DNA of 50,763 nt from the NCBI GenBank assembly GCA_947449035.1, contig CANFQC010000012.1:1-50763 (forward strand), given 5' to 3'. The translations under genes and the position numbers were made by a program. Source of the DNA: Actinomycetota bacterium. Lineage in GTDB: Bacteria > Actinomycetota > Actinomycetes > S36-B12. Shown here piece by piece: positions 26,438-37,907 of the stretch (within the stretch, counting starts at the first letter, position 1; each line of letters starts with the position of its first letter). The notes beneath the pieces are model-generated. The model was not told the origin of the DNA, did not search any database, and saw only the letters and a program-made list of their open reading frames with translations.

Positions 26438-27979
26438 CTACTTCAGCCCAAGCTTCTTCATGACACCCATCGCGGTGATCATGGTCTCGCCCCACTGCTC
26501 ATCACTGAGGCCGAGGGGCGCTCCGAATCCGATGAGCCGAGCAGTGGCAATCGTCTGCGCTTCCGTGTACTTCAGCAGGCCTTCGTCCCCATGGCGACGA
26601 CCGCTACCACTGGCGCCCATTCCACCCATCGGCGCACGCGTACTCCCCCACGTTGCCGCGAAGCCCTCGTTGATATTCACCGTGCCGGCACGCAAACGCG
26701 AGGCGATGCGCGCGGCCTCGCGGGTATCGCGCGAGAGCACCGATGCATTGAGTCCGTACTCAGTGTCATTGGCGAGAGAAATTGCTTCCTCATCACCTGA
26801 CACCGCAGTGATCGCAATGACCGGCCCGAAGGTCTCAGCACCGAAGCAGGCCATATCGCGAGTGACTCCGGTGAGCACGGTCGGCTCGACGTAATACGGG
26901 CCGAGGTCGGGGCGAGCAGTTCCGCCCGCGAGTACTCGAGCGCCCTTAGCCACGGCATCGGCGATGTGCGCAAGAACGCGATCACGCTGGTCGGCGGAGA
27001 CCAGAGTGCCCATCTGAACACCCCACTCAAGCCCAGGTCGCATGATGATCGCATTCACACGCTCGACGAAGGCGGCGGTGAATTCATCGACAACGCTGGC
27101 GTCGACGTAGATGCGTTCAATCGACACACACAGCTGCCCCGCATTCGCGAAGCATGCACGCTCGGCGATCTCGACCGACCGAGAAATGTCAGCATCAGCG
27201 CGCACGATCATGGCGTTCTTGCCGCCGAGCTCGAGTGAGCAGTCGATGAGCCGCTCACCGCATCGCTGCGCTACAAGTCGGCCGGTAGCGGTAGATCCCG
27301 TGAACATCACGTAGTCGGCGCGATCGATCAGCATGCCGCCGACGTTCGGGCCATCACCGAGCACGATGCGCACAACTGACTCCGGCAGGCCGGCCTCGAT
27401 CAGCAGATCGAGAATCCATAGGGCAGTCAGCGAGGTTTTCGTATCGGGCTTGATGACGACTGAATTTCCAGCGAGCAGCGCCGGGATCGTGTCACCAGAG
27501 ACCAGCGTGAGCGGATAGTTCCACGGCGCGATGATGCCCACCACGCCCTTGGGCTGATGGAGTTCGCGAACCTTGACTAGAACGGGAAAAACGCCGCGCT
27601 TGGCTCGCGGACGCAGGAGCCGCGCGGCATCGCGGGCGTAGTGACGTGCGACGAGGGCGACATCGAGCACTTCCTCGAGAGCGTCGCGACGGCACTTGCC
27701 TGTCTCGGACTGCAGGAGATCAAGAACTTCAGTGCGACGCGCGAGAACGAGATCGTGGAAGCGAAGGATGATTCGCGCACGCTCGTGCACGGATGTGCGT
27801 GACCACGACACCTGGGCACGACGAGCCGAATCGAATGCCGCATCGACATCGGCTTCGACGGAAAGCGGGAGCGAGTACGACAACCCGCCCGTGAACGGAT
27901 CGAGTACATCTAGAGCAGACGGGCTTGCTCCCACCGACGCTCGGGCGAGCAGTCGCTGGCGCAGCCCGCCGTCGATCAT
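26438..27979 (-). CDS. Aldehyde dehydrogenase, succinate-semialdehyde dehydrogenase type
   Basis: The 513-residue NAD(P)-dependent enzyme shows the WNYPLTLVSGD segment, the FTGSTATGRLV cofactor loop, the ELGGKNAMIV glutamate motif and the catalytic cysteine in NAGQLCVSIERI. The ETFGPVIAI and GLNASVLSRD C-terminal motifs are also present. The wording resembles GabD2-type succinic semialdehyde dehydrogenases, which feed succinate to the TCA cycle; other aldehydes are possible. Its ATG overlaps the guaB3 stop as ATGA, so it is translationally coupled to a purine gene, an unexpected pairing. It lies between guaB3 and the toxin-antitoxin pair. Confidence 0.92.
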   Translation of the reverse strand: MIDGGLRQRLLARASVGASPSALDVLDPFTGGLSYSLPLSVEADVDAAFDSARRAQVSWSRTSVHERARIILRFHDLVLARRTEVLDLLQSETGKCRRDALEEVLDVALVARHYARDAARLLRPRAKRGVFPVLVKVRELHQPKGVVGIIAPWNYPLTLVSGDTIPALLAGNSVVIKPDTKTSLTALWILDLLIEAGLPESVVRIVLGDGPNVGGMLIDRADYVMFTGSTATGRLVAQRCGERLIDCSLELGGKNAMIVRADADISRSVEIAERACFANAGQLCVSIERIYVDASVVDEFTAAFVERVNAIIMRPGLEWGVQMGTLVSADQRDRVLAHIADAVAKGARVLAGGTARPDLGPYYVEPTVLTGVTRDMACFGAETFGPVIAITAVSGDEEAISLANDTEYGLNASVLSRDTREAARIASRLRAGTVNINEGFAATWGSTRAPMGGMGASGSGRRHGDEGLLKYTEAQTIATARLIGFGAPLGLSDEQWGETMITAMGVMKKLGLK

Positions 27980-29085
27980 GCGGTGATAACCATCTCGACG
28001 CGCTGGAATTCCTTGAGGTCGCTGTAACCGGTGGTCGACATGGCCTTGCGCAGTGCGCCGGCGATGTTCATGGTGCCGTCGGCAGTGCGTGACGGACCAT
28101 GCAGAATCTCAGCGAACGTGCCCGACTGCTTCATGACGTTGCGATCGCCGCGCGGAAGGTCCGAATGCCAGGCCTCAGCGCCCCAGTGAGTGCCGCCGCC
28201 GGGCGCATCGGTCGCGCGAGCGAGTACCGAACCGACCATCGCTGCGTCAGCGCCACAAGCGAAGGCCTTGACGATGTCGCCGCTGCGACCGGTGGAGCCA
28301 TCAGCAATAACGTGCACGTAACGGCCACCGGACTCATCGAGGTAGTCACGTCGAGCTGCTGCGACGTCTGCAATCGCCGAGGCCATCGGCACGCGCACGC
28401 CGAGAACATCAGCGGTGGTGTGCGAGGAGCCGCCGCCGAAGCCAACGAGAACGCCTGCGGCTCCGGTTCGCATCAGGTGAAGTGCTGCCTGGTACGTCGC
28501 GCAGCCACCGACGATCACGGGAACGTCGAGCTCGTAGATGTACTGCTTGAGGTTCAACGGATTGTCAGATTCCGACACATGCTCGGCGGAGACCGTGGTG
28601 CCGCGAATGACGATGAGGTCGGCGCCGGCTGCTGCGGCACGCGGTGCGAGTTCAGCCGTTGCCTGCGGGCTCATACCTACCGCGAGAGTGATGCCGCTCG
28701 CCTTGATCTCAGCGATGCGCTGGGCGACGAGATCTGCATTGACGGGCGCTGCATAGATCTCCTGCATGCGCGGAGTGACCTTGGCCGGATCAAGGGAGGC
28801 AATCTCGGCGAGGAGTGCGGTCGGATCCTCGTAACGCGCCCACAGGCCCTCGGCGTTCAGGGTCGGAAGAGTGCCCTGCGCTGCGAGCACCTGAGCGCTC
28901 GCCGGGCTGACAACCGAATCCATCGGAGCTGCGATGAAAGGAAGATCGAAGCGGTAGGCGTCGATGTTCCAGGCGGTCGAAACCTCCGACTGATCGCGGG
29001 TGCGACGGCTGGGAGCGATCGCGATCTCATCGAATGAGTACGCGCGGCGGGCACGCTTCGCCCCGCCAATCAAGATGTCAGACAT
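27976..29085 (-). CDS. guaB3: GuaB3-family IMP dehydrogenase-related protein
   Basis: The 369-residue TIM-barrel protein is a GuaB3-type member of the IMP dehydrogenase/GMP reductase family. It opens with FDEIAIAPSRRTRDQSEV and LPFIAAPMDSVVS, but lacks the CBS pair. The IMP dehydrogenase catalytic loop GSICTTR is replaced by GGGSSHTTADVLGV, with no cysteine there. The phosphate-binding DGSTGRSGDIVKAFACGADAAMVGS segment remains. It may act as a GMP reductase-like or regulatory enzyme; this is family inference. It lies 6 bases after guaB and overlaps the aldehyde dehydrogenase start by 4 bp. Confidence 0.93.
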   Translation of the reverse strand: MSDILIGGAKRARRAYSFDEIAIAPSRRTRDQSEVSTAWNIDAYRFDLPFIAAPMDSVVSPASAQVLAAQGTLPTLNAEGLWARYEDPTALLAEIASLDPAKVTPRMQEIYAAPVNADLVAQRIAEIKASGITLAVGMSPQATAELAPRAAAAGADLIVIRGTTVSAEHVSESDNPLNLKQYIYELDVPVIVGGCATYQAALHLMRTGAAGVLVGFGGGSSHTTADVLGVRVPMASAIADVAAARRDYLDESGGRYVHVIADGSTGRSGDIVKAFACGADAAMVGSVLARATDAPGGGTHWGAEAWHSDLPRGDRNVMKQSGTFAEILHGPSRTADGTMNIAGALRKAMSTTGYSDLKEFQRVEMVITA

Positions 29086-29091
29086 GGGGTC

Positions 29092-31535
<2,444 letters not shown>

Positions 31536-31593
31536 GGAAGGCATTCTCCTGGGGTATGCCCAGATACGCATCCTGGCGAGTGGCCTAGTTCAC

Positions 31594-31644
31594 ACATTAT
31601 TCGAATCAAAGTACTTGACCAACATATGAAGCGTTTTGTACTGT
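31594..31644. promoter_or_regulatory. Back-to-back promoters for merR and whiB with overlapping -35 boxes
   Basis: For whiB (plus strand) TTGACC (31615-31620) is followed 18 bases later by TACTGT (31639-31644). For merR (minus strand) TTGGTC (31622-31617) is followed 17 bases later by TAATGT (31599-31594). The -35 boxes overlap, so one bound protein could control both genes. An 8-bp palindrome AAGTACTT spans the whiB -35, and TTCGAA lies beside the merR -10. The promoters are predicted by eye. Confidence 0.6.
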
Positions 31645-31703
31645 GAAGGCACACGAACAGAACGCCTCACAAAAACCGCAGGATCGACCCCCTGGAGGAA
31701 GAC

Positions 31704-32042
31704 ATGGCTGACGTATCACGGCTCCCCGGCCCCAACGCCGATATCTGGGACTGGCAGATGGATGGCGTCTGCCGTGGCGAGGATCCGAACATCTTCTTCC
31801 ATCCCGAGGGTGAGCGCGGCTCTGCTCGCGAGAACCGTCAAAGCGCCGCCAAGTCCCTGTGCTACCGCTGCCCGGTGATCACCGAGTGCGCGGCCCACGC
31901 CCTCTCGGTCCGCGAGCCCTATGGAGTCTGGGGCGGCATGACAGAGGAAGAGCGCGAGGCCATCTACAGCCGTCGTCGCATCAGTGCCCAGACCTTCATC
32001 CCCGCGCAGGCAGCGAAGTCGACAGATCGCGTTTCCGCGTAA
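31704..32042 (+). CDS. whiB3: WhiB-family redox regulator, WhiB3/WhiD type
   Basis: The 112-residue protein has the four Fe-S cysteines: Cys in DGVCRGED (near residue 24), the CxxC pair in LCYRCPV, and Cys in TECAAH. They are followed by the G[VI]WGG turn (YGVWGGMTEEER) and a basic tail YSRRR. The opening LPGPNADIWDWQ and FFHPEGERG wording is that of WhiB3 of mycobacteria and WhiD of Streptomyces. Such proteins bind a 4Fe-4S cluster and the primary sigma factor, sensing redox state and nitric oxide. A GGAGGA ribosome-binding site stands 5 bases before the ATG. In M. tuberculosis whiB3 is next to groEL1, whereas here a segment intervenes. Confidence 0.93.
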   Translation: MADVSRLPGPNADIWDWQMDGVCRGEDPNIFFHPEGERGSARENRQSAAKSLCYRCPVITECAAHALSVREPYGVWGGMTEEEREAIYSRRRISAQTFIPAQAAKSTDRVSA

Positions 32043-32055
32043 CGCATTCCCGAGC

Positions 32056-32119
32056 ATGAAGAAGCCCCGAGCCTTTGGCTCGGGGCTTCTTCGCGTGACG
32101 ACTAGTGCGAGTGACCGTG
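32056..32119. repeat. Left copy of a 64-bp direct repeat (attL-like)
   Basis: This copy matches 34456-34519 at 61 of 64 positions, with a fixed offset of 2400 bp. Differences are at 32060 (a/c), 32074 (t/a) and 32090 (t/g). The 32060 and 32090 changes pair with each other across the hairpin and compensate. The right 18 bases (32102-32119) equal the reverse complement of the last 18 nucleotides of groEL, including its stop. Confidence 0.9.
32058..32092. terminator. Bidirectional terminator after whiB
   Basis: A perfect 16-bp stem, with arms 32058-32073 and 32077-32092 and a TTT loop, has a GAAGAAGCCCCGAGCC arm. It begins 15 bases past the whiB stop. It is symmetric enough to serve both strands, and also terminates the CoA-transferase unit that ends at 32129. 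Confidence 0.92.
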
Positions 32120-32128
32120 TGGAGCGCT

Positions 32129-32755
32129 TTAACGGAGAGGTGCATCTGTCTTGGCGCGAACCTCGTCAGCCTCGACGTCTGGTGCAGTCTCGACGAGAAG
32201 AAGTCCTGTCGGGGTCACATCAATCACCGCTAGATCAGTGATGATGCGGTGAACGACACGCTTTCCCGTAAGCGGTAGCGAACAGGTTTCGACAATCTTG
32301 CTTGAGCCGTCCTTGGCCGTGTGCTCCATCATCACGATCACGCGTTTTGCGCCATGAACCAAGTCCATTGCGCCACCCATTCCCTTAATCATCTTCCCGG
32401 GGATCATCCAGTTGGCGAGGTCACCGGAAGCCGAGACTTCCATGGCCCCAAGGACTGCCACGTCGATGTGTCCACCTCGGATCATGCCGAAACTCGTGGC
32501 TGAGTCGAAGAAGGATGCACCGTCGTTAACCGTCACGGTCTCCTTTCCCGCATTGATCAGGTCAGCGTCGACCTCTTGCTCAGTGGGGTACGGACCCGTG
32601 CCAAGGATGCCGTTCTCCGATTGGAGTACCACATGAACACCCTCGGGGAGGTGGTTGGGAATCAGGGTCGGTAGACCGATGCCGAGGTTCACGTATTGCC
32701 CATCAGAGAGCTCTCGCCCCACTCGAGCCGCAAGCTCTTCCCGCGTCCACGGCAT
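32129..32755 (-). CDS. scoB: Succinyl-CoA:3-ketoacid CoA-transferase, subunit B
   Basis: The 208-residue beta chain carries the catalytic glutamate in [10 protein letters not shown] (about residue 50). The [15 protein letters not shown] and VVMMEH-like stretches ([16 protein letters not shown]) are the CoA-binding part of the family. With subunit A it moves CoA from succinyl-CoA to acetoacetate (SCOT type). 3-Oxoadipate transferases are close relatives and cannot be excluded. A GGAGG sequence in the end of the subunit A gene serves as ribosome-binding site, with one base between the two genes. It lies within the segment between the direct repeats. Confidence 0.92.
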   Translation of the reverse strand: MPWTREELAARVGRELSDGQYVNLGIGLPTLIPNHLPEGVHVVLQSENGILGTGPYPTEQEVDADLINAGKETVTVNDGASFFDSATSFGMIRGGHIDVAVLGAMEVSASGDLANWMIPGKMIKGMGGAMDLVHGAKRVIVMMEHTAKDGSSKIVETCSLPLTGKRVVHRIITDLAVIDVTPTGLLLVETAPDVEADEVRAKTDAPLR

Positions 32756-32756
32756 G

Positions 32757-33515
32757 TCAGGCCTCCCTCGTCGTGCGCCGCTCGATGCGCTTGTCAGCTG
32801 CCTGATCCGGAGTCAATACGACGACGCGCTGCACGAAGACGCCCGGAGTGTGGATCTGCTCTGGCGGAATCTCGCCCGGTTCGACTAGTCGCTCGACCTC
32901 GGCAATCGTGATGCGACCAGCCATGGCGGCAAGCGGGTTGAAATTGCGCGTTGCCTGGTCGTAGACCAAATTGCCATGGCGGTCTCCGACGCTGGCGCGT
33001 ACCAGGGCGAAATCCGTGGTGATGCCGTGTTCTAGGACGTAGTCCTGGCCATCGAATTCACGCACTTCCTTTGGCTGGCTAGCTACCGCGACGCTGCCGT
33101 CAGCTGCGTGGCGAAGCGGCATCCCGCCATCTGCGACCGATGTTCCAACTCCGGCGGGAGTGAAAAAGGCAGGAATCCCAGAACCACCCGCCCGAAGTCG
33201 CTCTGCGAGCGTGCCTTGGGGGACCAGCTCGACTTCCAATTCACCGAACAGGTACTGCCGCTCGAACTCCTTATTCTCGCCGACGTAGGACGACGTCATA
33301 CGGGCGATCCGACCTGCAGACAGGAGCAGGCCGAGTCCCCAGTCATCGACGCCACAATTGTTGGAGACCACGGAGAGGTCCCGTGCGCCCTGCTCCAGCA
33401 GTGCCGCGATGAGGATGCTGGGTATTCCGTTGAGTCCAAATCCGCCAACTGCCACCGTCGCGCCGGAGCGAATGTCCGAGACAGCCTCAGCGGGAGTGCG
33501 CACCACTTTGTCCAT
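32757..33515 (-). CDS. scoA: Succinyl-CoA:3-ketoacid CoA-transferase, subunit A
   Basis: ATG 33515 gives 252 residues starting [18 protein letters not shown], which matches the family N-terminus; a TTG at 33536 is less likely. It shows [13 protein letters not shown] (about residues 24-36), [50 protein letters not shown] and a DxxGN segment, all typical of SCOT rather than of distant CoA-transferases. It pairs with subunit B to activate acetoacetate. The BKACE near 2-3 kb would produce acetoacetate and SucCD handles the donor succinyl-CoA, so the three could link in metabolism. Confidence 0.93.
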   Translation of the reverse strand: MDKVVRTPAEAVSDIRSGATVAVGGFGLNGIPSILIAALLEQGARDLSVVSNNCGVDDWGLGLLLSAGRIARMTSSYVGENKEFERQYLFGELEVELVPQGTLAERLRAGGSGIPAFFTPAGVGTSVADGGMPLRHAADGSVAVASQPKEVREFDGQDYVLEHGITTDFALVRASVGDRHGNLVYDQATRNFNPLAAMAGRITIAEVERLVEPGEIPPEQIHTPGVFVQRVVVLTPDQAADKRIERRTTREA

Positions 33516-33574
33516 GCACTGATCCAAGGATTTCAAGCCTCATCGGTCAAGCAAAGACCATTCAAAGGTCTCAT

Positions 33575-33622
33575 TTCGTTCGTAAGTTGAACGAATCATC
33601 AGGTAGCGTTCACTGAATGAAC
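33575..33622. promoter_or_regulatory. Two palindromes between scoA and iclR, probable operators
   Basis: TTCGTTC-N7-GAACGAA (33575-33595) is a perfect inverted repeat. GTTCA-CTGAA-TGAAC (33608-33622) is another, centred 30 bp away and covering the iclR start codon at 33617. Both sit in the divergent gap of the CoA-transferase unit and iclR, the usual position for IclR autoregulation. The motif is unlike the TTCCCGCAATA half-sites of the other regulator. Confidence 0.62.
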
Positions 33623-34378
33623 ACTCCTGTGGACGGGGTCGGCCGCACGATGGCGGTTTTGCGGGCCCTCTCACTCCGTGAACCACAGGGATCATCAACG
33701 TCAGACGTTGCGCGAGACACAGGCCTGGCTCGACCGACGGCCCATCGCATCCTCACCGCTCTGAATGAGCGAGGACTCGCGGATCGAGACGATACGGGGC
33801 GCTGGCTACTCGGTCCCGAGCTCTACCTTCTGGGCAACACTGCAGCCCGGCGCTATGACGTAACGGCGATGGCTGGACCTATCGTCCGGCAGCTTGCCGT
33901 TGGGTCATCCGAAAGCGCGTTCTTGTCCGCGCGACGAGGTGACGAGACCGTGTGCCTGATTAGGGAGGACGGGAGTTTTCCGGTGCGCTCGCATGTTCTT
34001 TACGAGGGCGTCCGCTTTCCGCTGGGGGTGGCATCAGCCGGTCTCGCCATTCTTTCCTACTTGCCAGATGCCGAAGTAGAGGAGTACCTGAATCGTGCTG
34101 AGCTGACTCGTGATTACGGCGAAAGTCACAACACTGAAAACCTTCGCAAGCGACTCAAGGACACGAGAGAACTCGGATACGCACTAAACCCGGGACTGCT
34201 CGTCGAAGGAAGTTGGGGAATAGGTGCAGCCGTGTTTGACGCAACTGGGGCTCCACGATGGGCGCTGACTCTCACTGGCATCGAACAGCGCTTCTCTCCC
34301 GAGCGCCGCGCCACACTGGGCTCGATGCTTCTCAGAGCCGCGCATGAACTCACTCGTGTAATGACACGTCGACGCTGA
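33617..34378 (+). CDS. IclR-family regulator of the CoA-transferase unit
   Basis: This 253-residue protein has the N-terminal winged helix (about residues 8-65: STSDVARDTGLARPTAHRILTALNERGLA) and the effector domain (about 75-245), including YLPDAEVEEYL and LGYALNPGLLVEGSWGIGAAVFDATG, which is characteristic of the family. It is divergent from the CoA-transferase genes across 101 bases with two palindromes, a classic local regulator layout. The start codon lies inside one palindrome, and no clear ribosome-binding sequence precedes it. The inducer is unknown; an acetoacetate- or oxoadipate-like acid would be expected. Confidence 0.92.
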   Translation: MNTPVDGVGRTMAVLRALSLREPQGSSTSDVARDTGLARPTAHRILTALNERGLADRDDTGRWLLGPELYLLGNTAARRYDVTAMAGPIVRQLAVGSSESAFLSARRGDETVCLIREDGSFPVRSHVLYEGVRFPLGVASAGLAILSYLPDAEVEEYLNRAELTRDYGESHNTENLRKRLKDTRELGYALNPGLLVEGSWGIGAAVFDATGAPRWALTLTGIEQRFSPERRATLGSMLLRAAHELTRVMTRRR

Positions 34379-34455
34379 AAAAGTTCTCAACTAGTTGTCC
34401 TGAACCTGCTTGTCTCCCGCGGCACCCTTCAGGCTTGTGCATCTCCACGCTACTA

Positions 34456-36172
<1,717 letters not shown>

Positions 36173-36178
36173 TCATGT

Positions 36179-36226
36179 GAATGGCCCGCGTGGAGGCGCG
36201 TTGCGCGAATCCACAGCGGGCCATTC
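36179..36226 (-). promoter_or_regulatory. Strong hairpin between groES and groEL
   Basis: The arms GAATGGCCCGC (36179-36189) and GCGGGCCATTC (36216-36226) pair perfectly over 11 bp. The inside extends with GTGGA/TCCAC and CGCG-TTG-CGCG. It begins 24 bases after the groES stop. It may be an attenuator or an mRNA processing/stabilising element that sets groES and groEL levels apart. It lacks a T-run. Confidence 0.7.
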
Positions 36227-36250
36227 GAAAACGAGATGAACCGAAGGTTC

Positions 36251-36550
36251 TTACTTCTCGACGACCGCGAGGATGTCGCGGGCTGACAGGAGCAGGTACT
36301 CCTGGCCGTTGTACTTGACCTCGGTTCCGCCATACTTGCTGTAGATCACGATGTCGCCGACCTTGACGTCGAGCGGGATGCGCTTCTCGCCGGACTCATC
36401 GAAACGGCCGGGGCCGGTCGCGATGACGGTGCCCTCCTGGGGCTTCTCCTTGGCGGTGTCCGGGATGACCAGGCCGGAAGCGGTGGTCTGCTCGGCTTCG
36501 AGGGTCTGGACCAGGATGCGGTCCTCGAGGGGCTTGATGTTGACCGACAC
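36251..36550 (-). CDS. groES: Co-chaperonin GroES
   Basis: The 99-residue protein starts at GTG 36550 behind an AGGA site. It shows [36 protein letters not shown], the mobile loop (residues about 18-33) and [28 protein letters not shown], the normal GroES pattern. It caps GroEL. It is the first gene of the groES-groEL unit, directly downstream of a CIRCE operator. Actinobacteria keep the groESL1 pair here in the same orientation relative to tsaD. Confidence 0.98.
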   Translation of the reverse strand: MSVNIKPLEDRILVQTLEAEQTTASGLVIPDTAKEKPQEGTVIATGPGRFDESGEKRIPLDVKVGDIVIYSKYGGTEVKYNGQEYLLLSARDILAVVEK

Positions 36551-36614
36551 GATGTCGTCCTTTCGGATCTGTCTATGCCCATGGTGGGCGAAGCTGTTAG
36601 CAGTCCCAGGTGGG

Positions 36615-36669
36615 GAGTGCTAGATCCAAATCTACGTTCCGATTAGCACTCCGTCAAGTTGAGTGCCAG
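36615..36669 (-). promoter_or_regulatory. CIRCE (HrcA) operator with embedded groES promoter
   Basis: CIRCE reads TTAGCACTC-N9-GAGTGCCAG (36643-36651 and 36661-36669; on the minus strand CTGGCACTC...GAGTGCTAA). The right arm differs from the GAGTGCTAA consensus at two positions. The spacer holds the minus-strand -35 TTGACG (36657-36652). A TAGATT -10 (36634-36629) follows 17 bases later. A third half-site, GAGTGCTAG, stands at 36615-36623. HrcA repression at CIRCE is established for groESL. Confidence 0.9.
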
Positions 36670-36695
36670 CCGGTGTCGAGTGGGACGATGCCGAT

Positions 36696-37907
36696 GTGGA
36701 CCTCGCTACCGCCTCCTGGCTGGCCTCCCCCGCCGGGTCGCAGGCGATCGCCGCCGCGGAGGCGCTCTGGGCCACCAGCCCCGACTCCCTGACCGCGGGC
36801 TCCCGGCTGCGCCGAGACCTTCCCGACCTCGATTCCGCCCAGGTGGCCGCTGCGCTGAGCCAAGCAGAGCTGCGAGCCCTGGCTGCAGCCCGCTACGGCA
36901 TCACCGGCTCGCCTCTACTCACCAGGGAGGGTCTGGAACAGGCCACCCGGCCCGAGGTGGCCGATCGCCGAGCGCGGCTCCTCTCCGACGCCGGCATCAC
37001 GCACGTCATCGACCTAACCGCCGGGCTGGGCTTCGACTCGGCTGCCTTCGCACGAGCCGGGCTCACCGTGACTTGCATCGAGCGCTCGTCTGAGATCGCC
37101 ACCCTGCTCGCTGCGAACCTGCCTGACGTCACGGTGGTCACTGGCGACTGCACCGACCCGACCGTGCTCGATCCCCTGCTTACTGCTCTGCCCGAGACCT
37201 CTGTCGTCTTCATCGACCCCGCTCGTCGCACTGGTCGGCGCACGGCAGACGGTTCGCGGGCTCAGTCGGAACGCGATCCTGAGCGCTGGTCTCCCCCGCT
37301 CTCGTTCGTCATCACCCTCGCCGCTCGCGAACTGCGGGTTCTGGTGAAGACCACACCTGGCTTTTCGGTCGATTCGATTCCCGCCGGCTGGTCAGCCGAA
37401 TGGGTGAGCAGCGATCGCACAGTGGTCGAGTGCACGCTCGCCAGCTGGCCGCTCTTCGGTGAGCGTCGCGCCGTCGGGCTCGGTCGCGAGCCATTCGAGG
37501 TCGCGTCGTCGATGAACGACGCTGTCGTCGGCGAGGTGGCCGCGTATCTCTACGAGCCTGACCCCGCGGTGGTGAGTGCTGGCGTTCTCGATTCAGTCAG
37601 CATTAACGGACTCTCTCGGGTCGACCACGAATCTCACTGGCTGACGAGTAACGAACCCATCACTCACCCGGCTCTTCGAGGATTCCGCATCGATCAGCAG
37701 GTTACTGCGAATGCACGCGCACTCCGCCCCGTCCTGCGCGAACTCGGCATCGGTGATCTCACCGTGAAGACCCGAGGCGCGGGAGTCGATGCCGAGAAAT
37801 TCCGGGCATCGCTGAAGCTGAATGGAACAAAGTCAGGGGTTTTAGTGATTCTGGTGCGCGAAGGTAAGCAGTCGGCCTATTTAGTTACGCCACTGCTGAG
37901 CGAATAG
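36696..37907 (+). CDS. Class I SAM-dependent methyltransferase with THUMP-like C-terminal domain
   Basis: The GTG at 36696 gives 403 residues beginning VDLATASWLASPAG. A GTG at 36663 would lie inside the CIRCE element and is less likely. The protein has an N-terminal helical part, then motif I VIDLTAGLGFDSAAFA (about residues 108-123), CIERSSEIA, and the DPARRTGRR segment typical of the actinobacterial THUMP-like methyltransferases. The end contains GIGDLTVKTRGAGVDAEKF. The target is unknown, probably RNA. It is convergent with the homocysteine methyltransferase and overlaps it by 23 bp. Confidence 0.85.
   Translation: MDLATASWLASPAGSQAIAAAEALWATSPDSLTAGSRLRRDLPDLDSAQVAAALSQAELRALAAARYGITGSPLLTREGLEQATRPEVADRRARLLSDAGITHVIDLTAGLGFDSAAFARAGLTVTCIERSSEIATLLAANLPDVTVVTGDCTDPTVLDPLLTALPETSVVFIDPARRTGRRTADGSRAQSERDPERWSPPLSFVITLAARELRVLVKTTPGFSVDSIPAGWSAEWVSSDRTVVECTLASWPLFGERRAVGLGREPFEVASSMNDAVVGEVAAYLYEPDPAVVSAGVLDSVSINGLSRVDHESHWLTSNEPITHPALRGFRIDQQVTANARALRPVLRELGIGDLTVKTRGAGVDAEKFRASLKLNGTKSGVLVILVREGKQSAYLVTPLLSE

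Larger units (their letters stand above)
32120..34455. mobile_element. Putative integrated segment at the groEL 3' end
   Basis: The interval between the two 64-bp repeats holds three genes: CoA-transferase subunits B and A, and a divergent iclR. Repeat structure and regeneration of the groEL 3' end are what an integrase leaves, but no integrase, transposase or other mobility gene remains, so the mechanism is inference. The whiB-groEL neighbours that flank it are adjacent in M. tuberculosis. Confidence 0.5.

Noticed and set aside
32129-33515. Assigning the CoA-transferase to the protocatechuate pathway (pcaIJ)
   Set aside because: The wording is closer to SCOT, and no other protocatechuate genes lie nearby; the lactonase-like hydrolase at 6048-6800 is too distant to support it.
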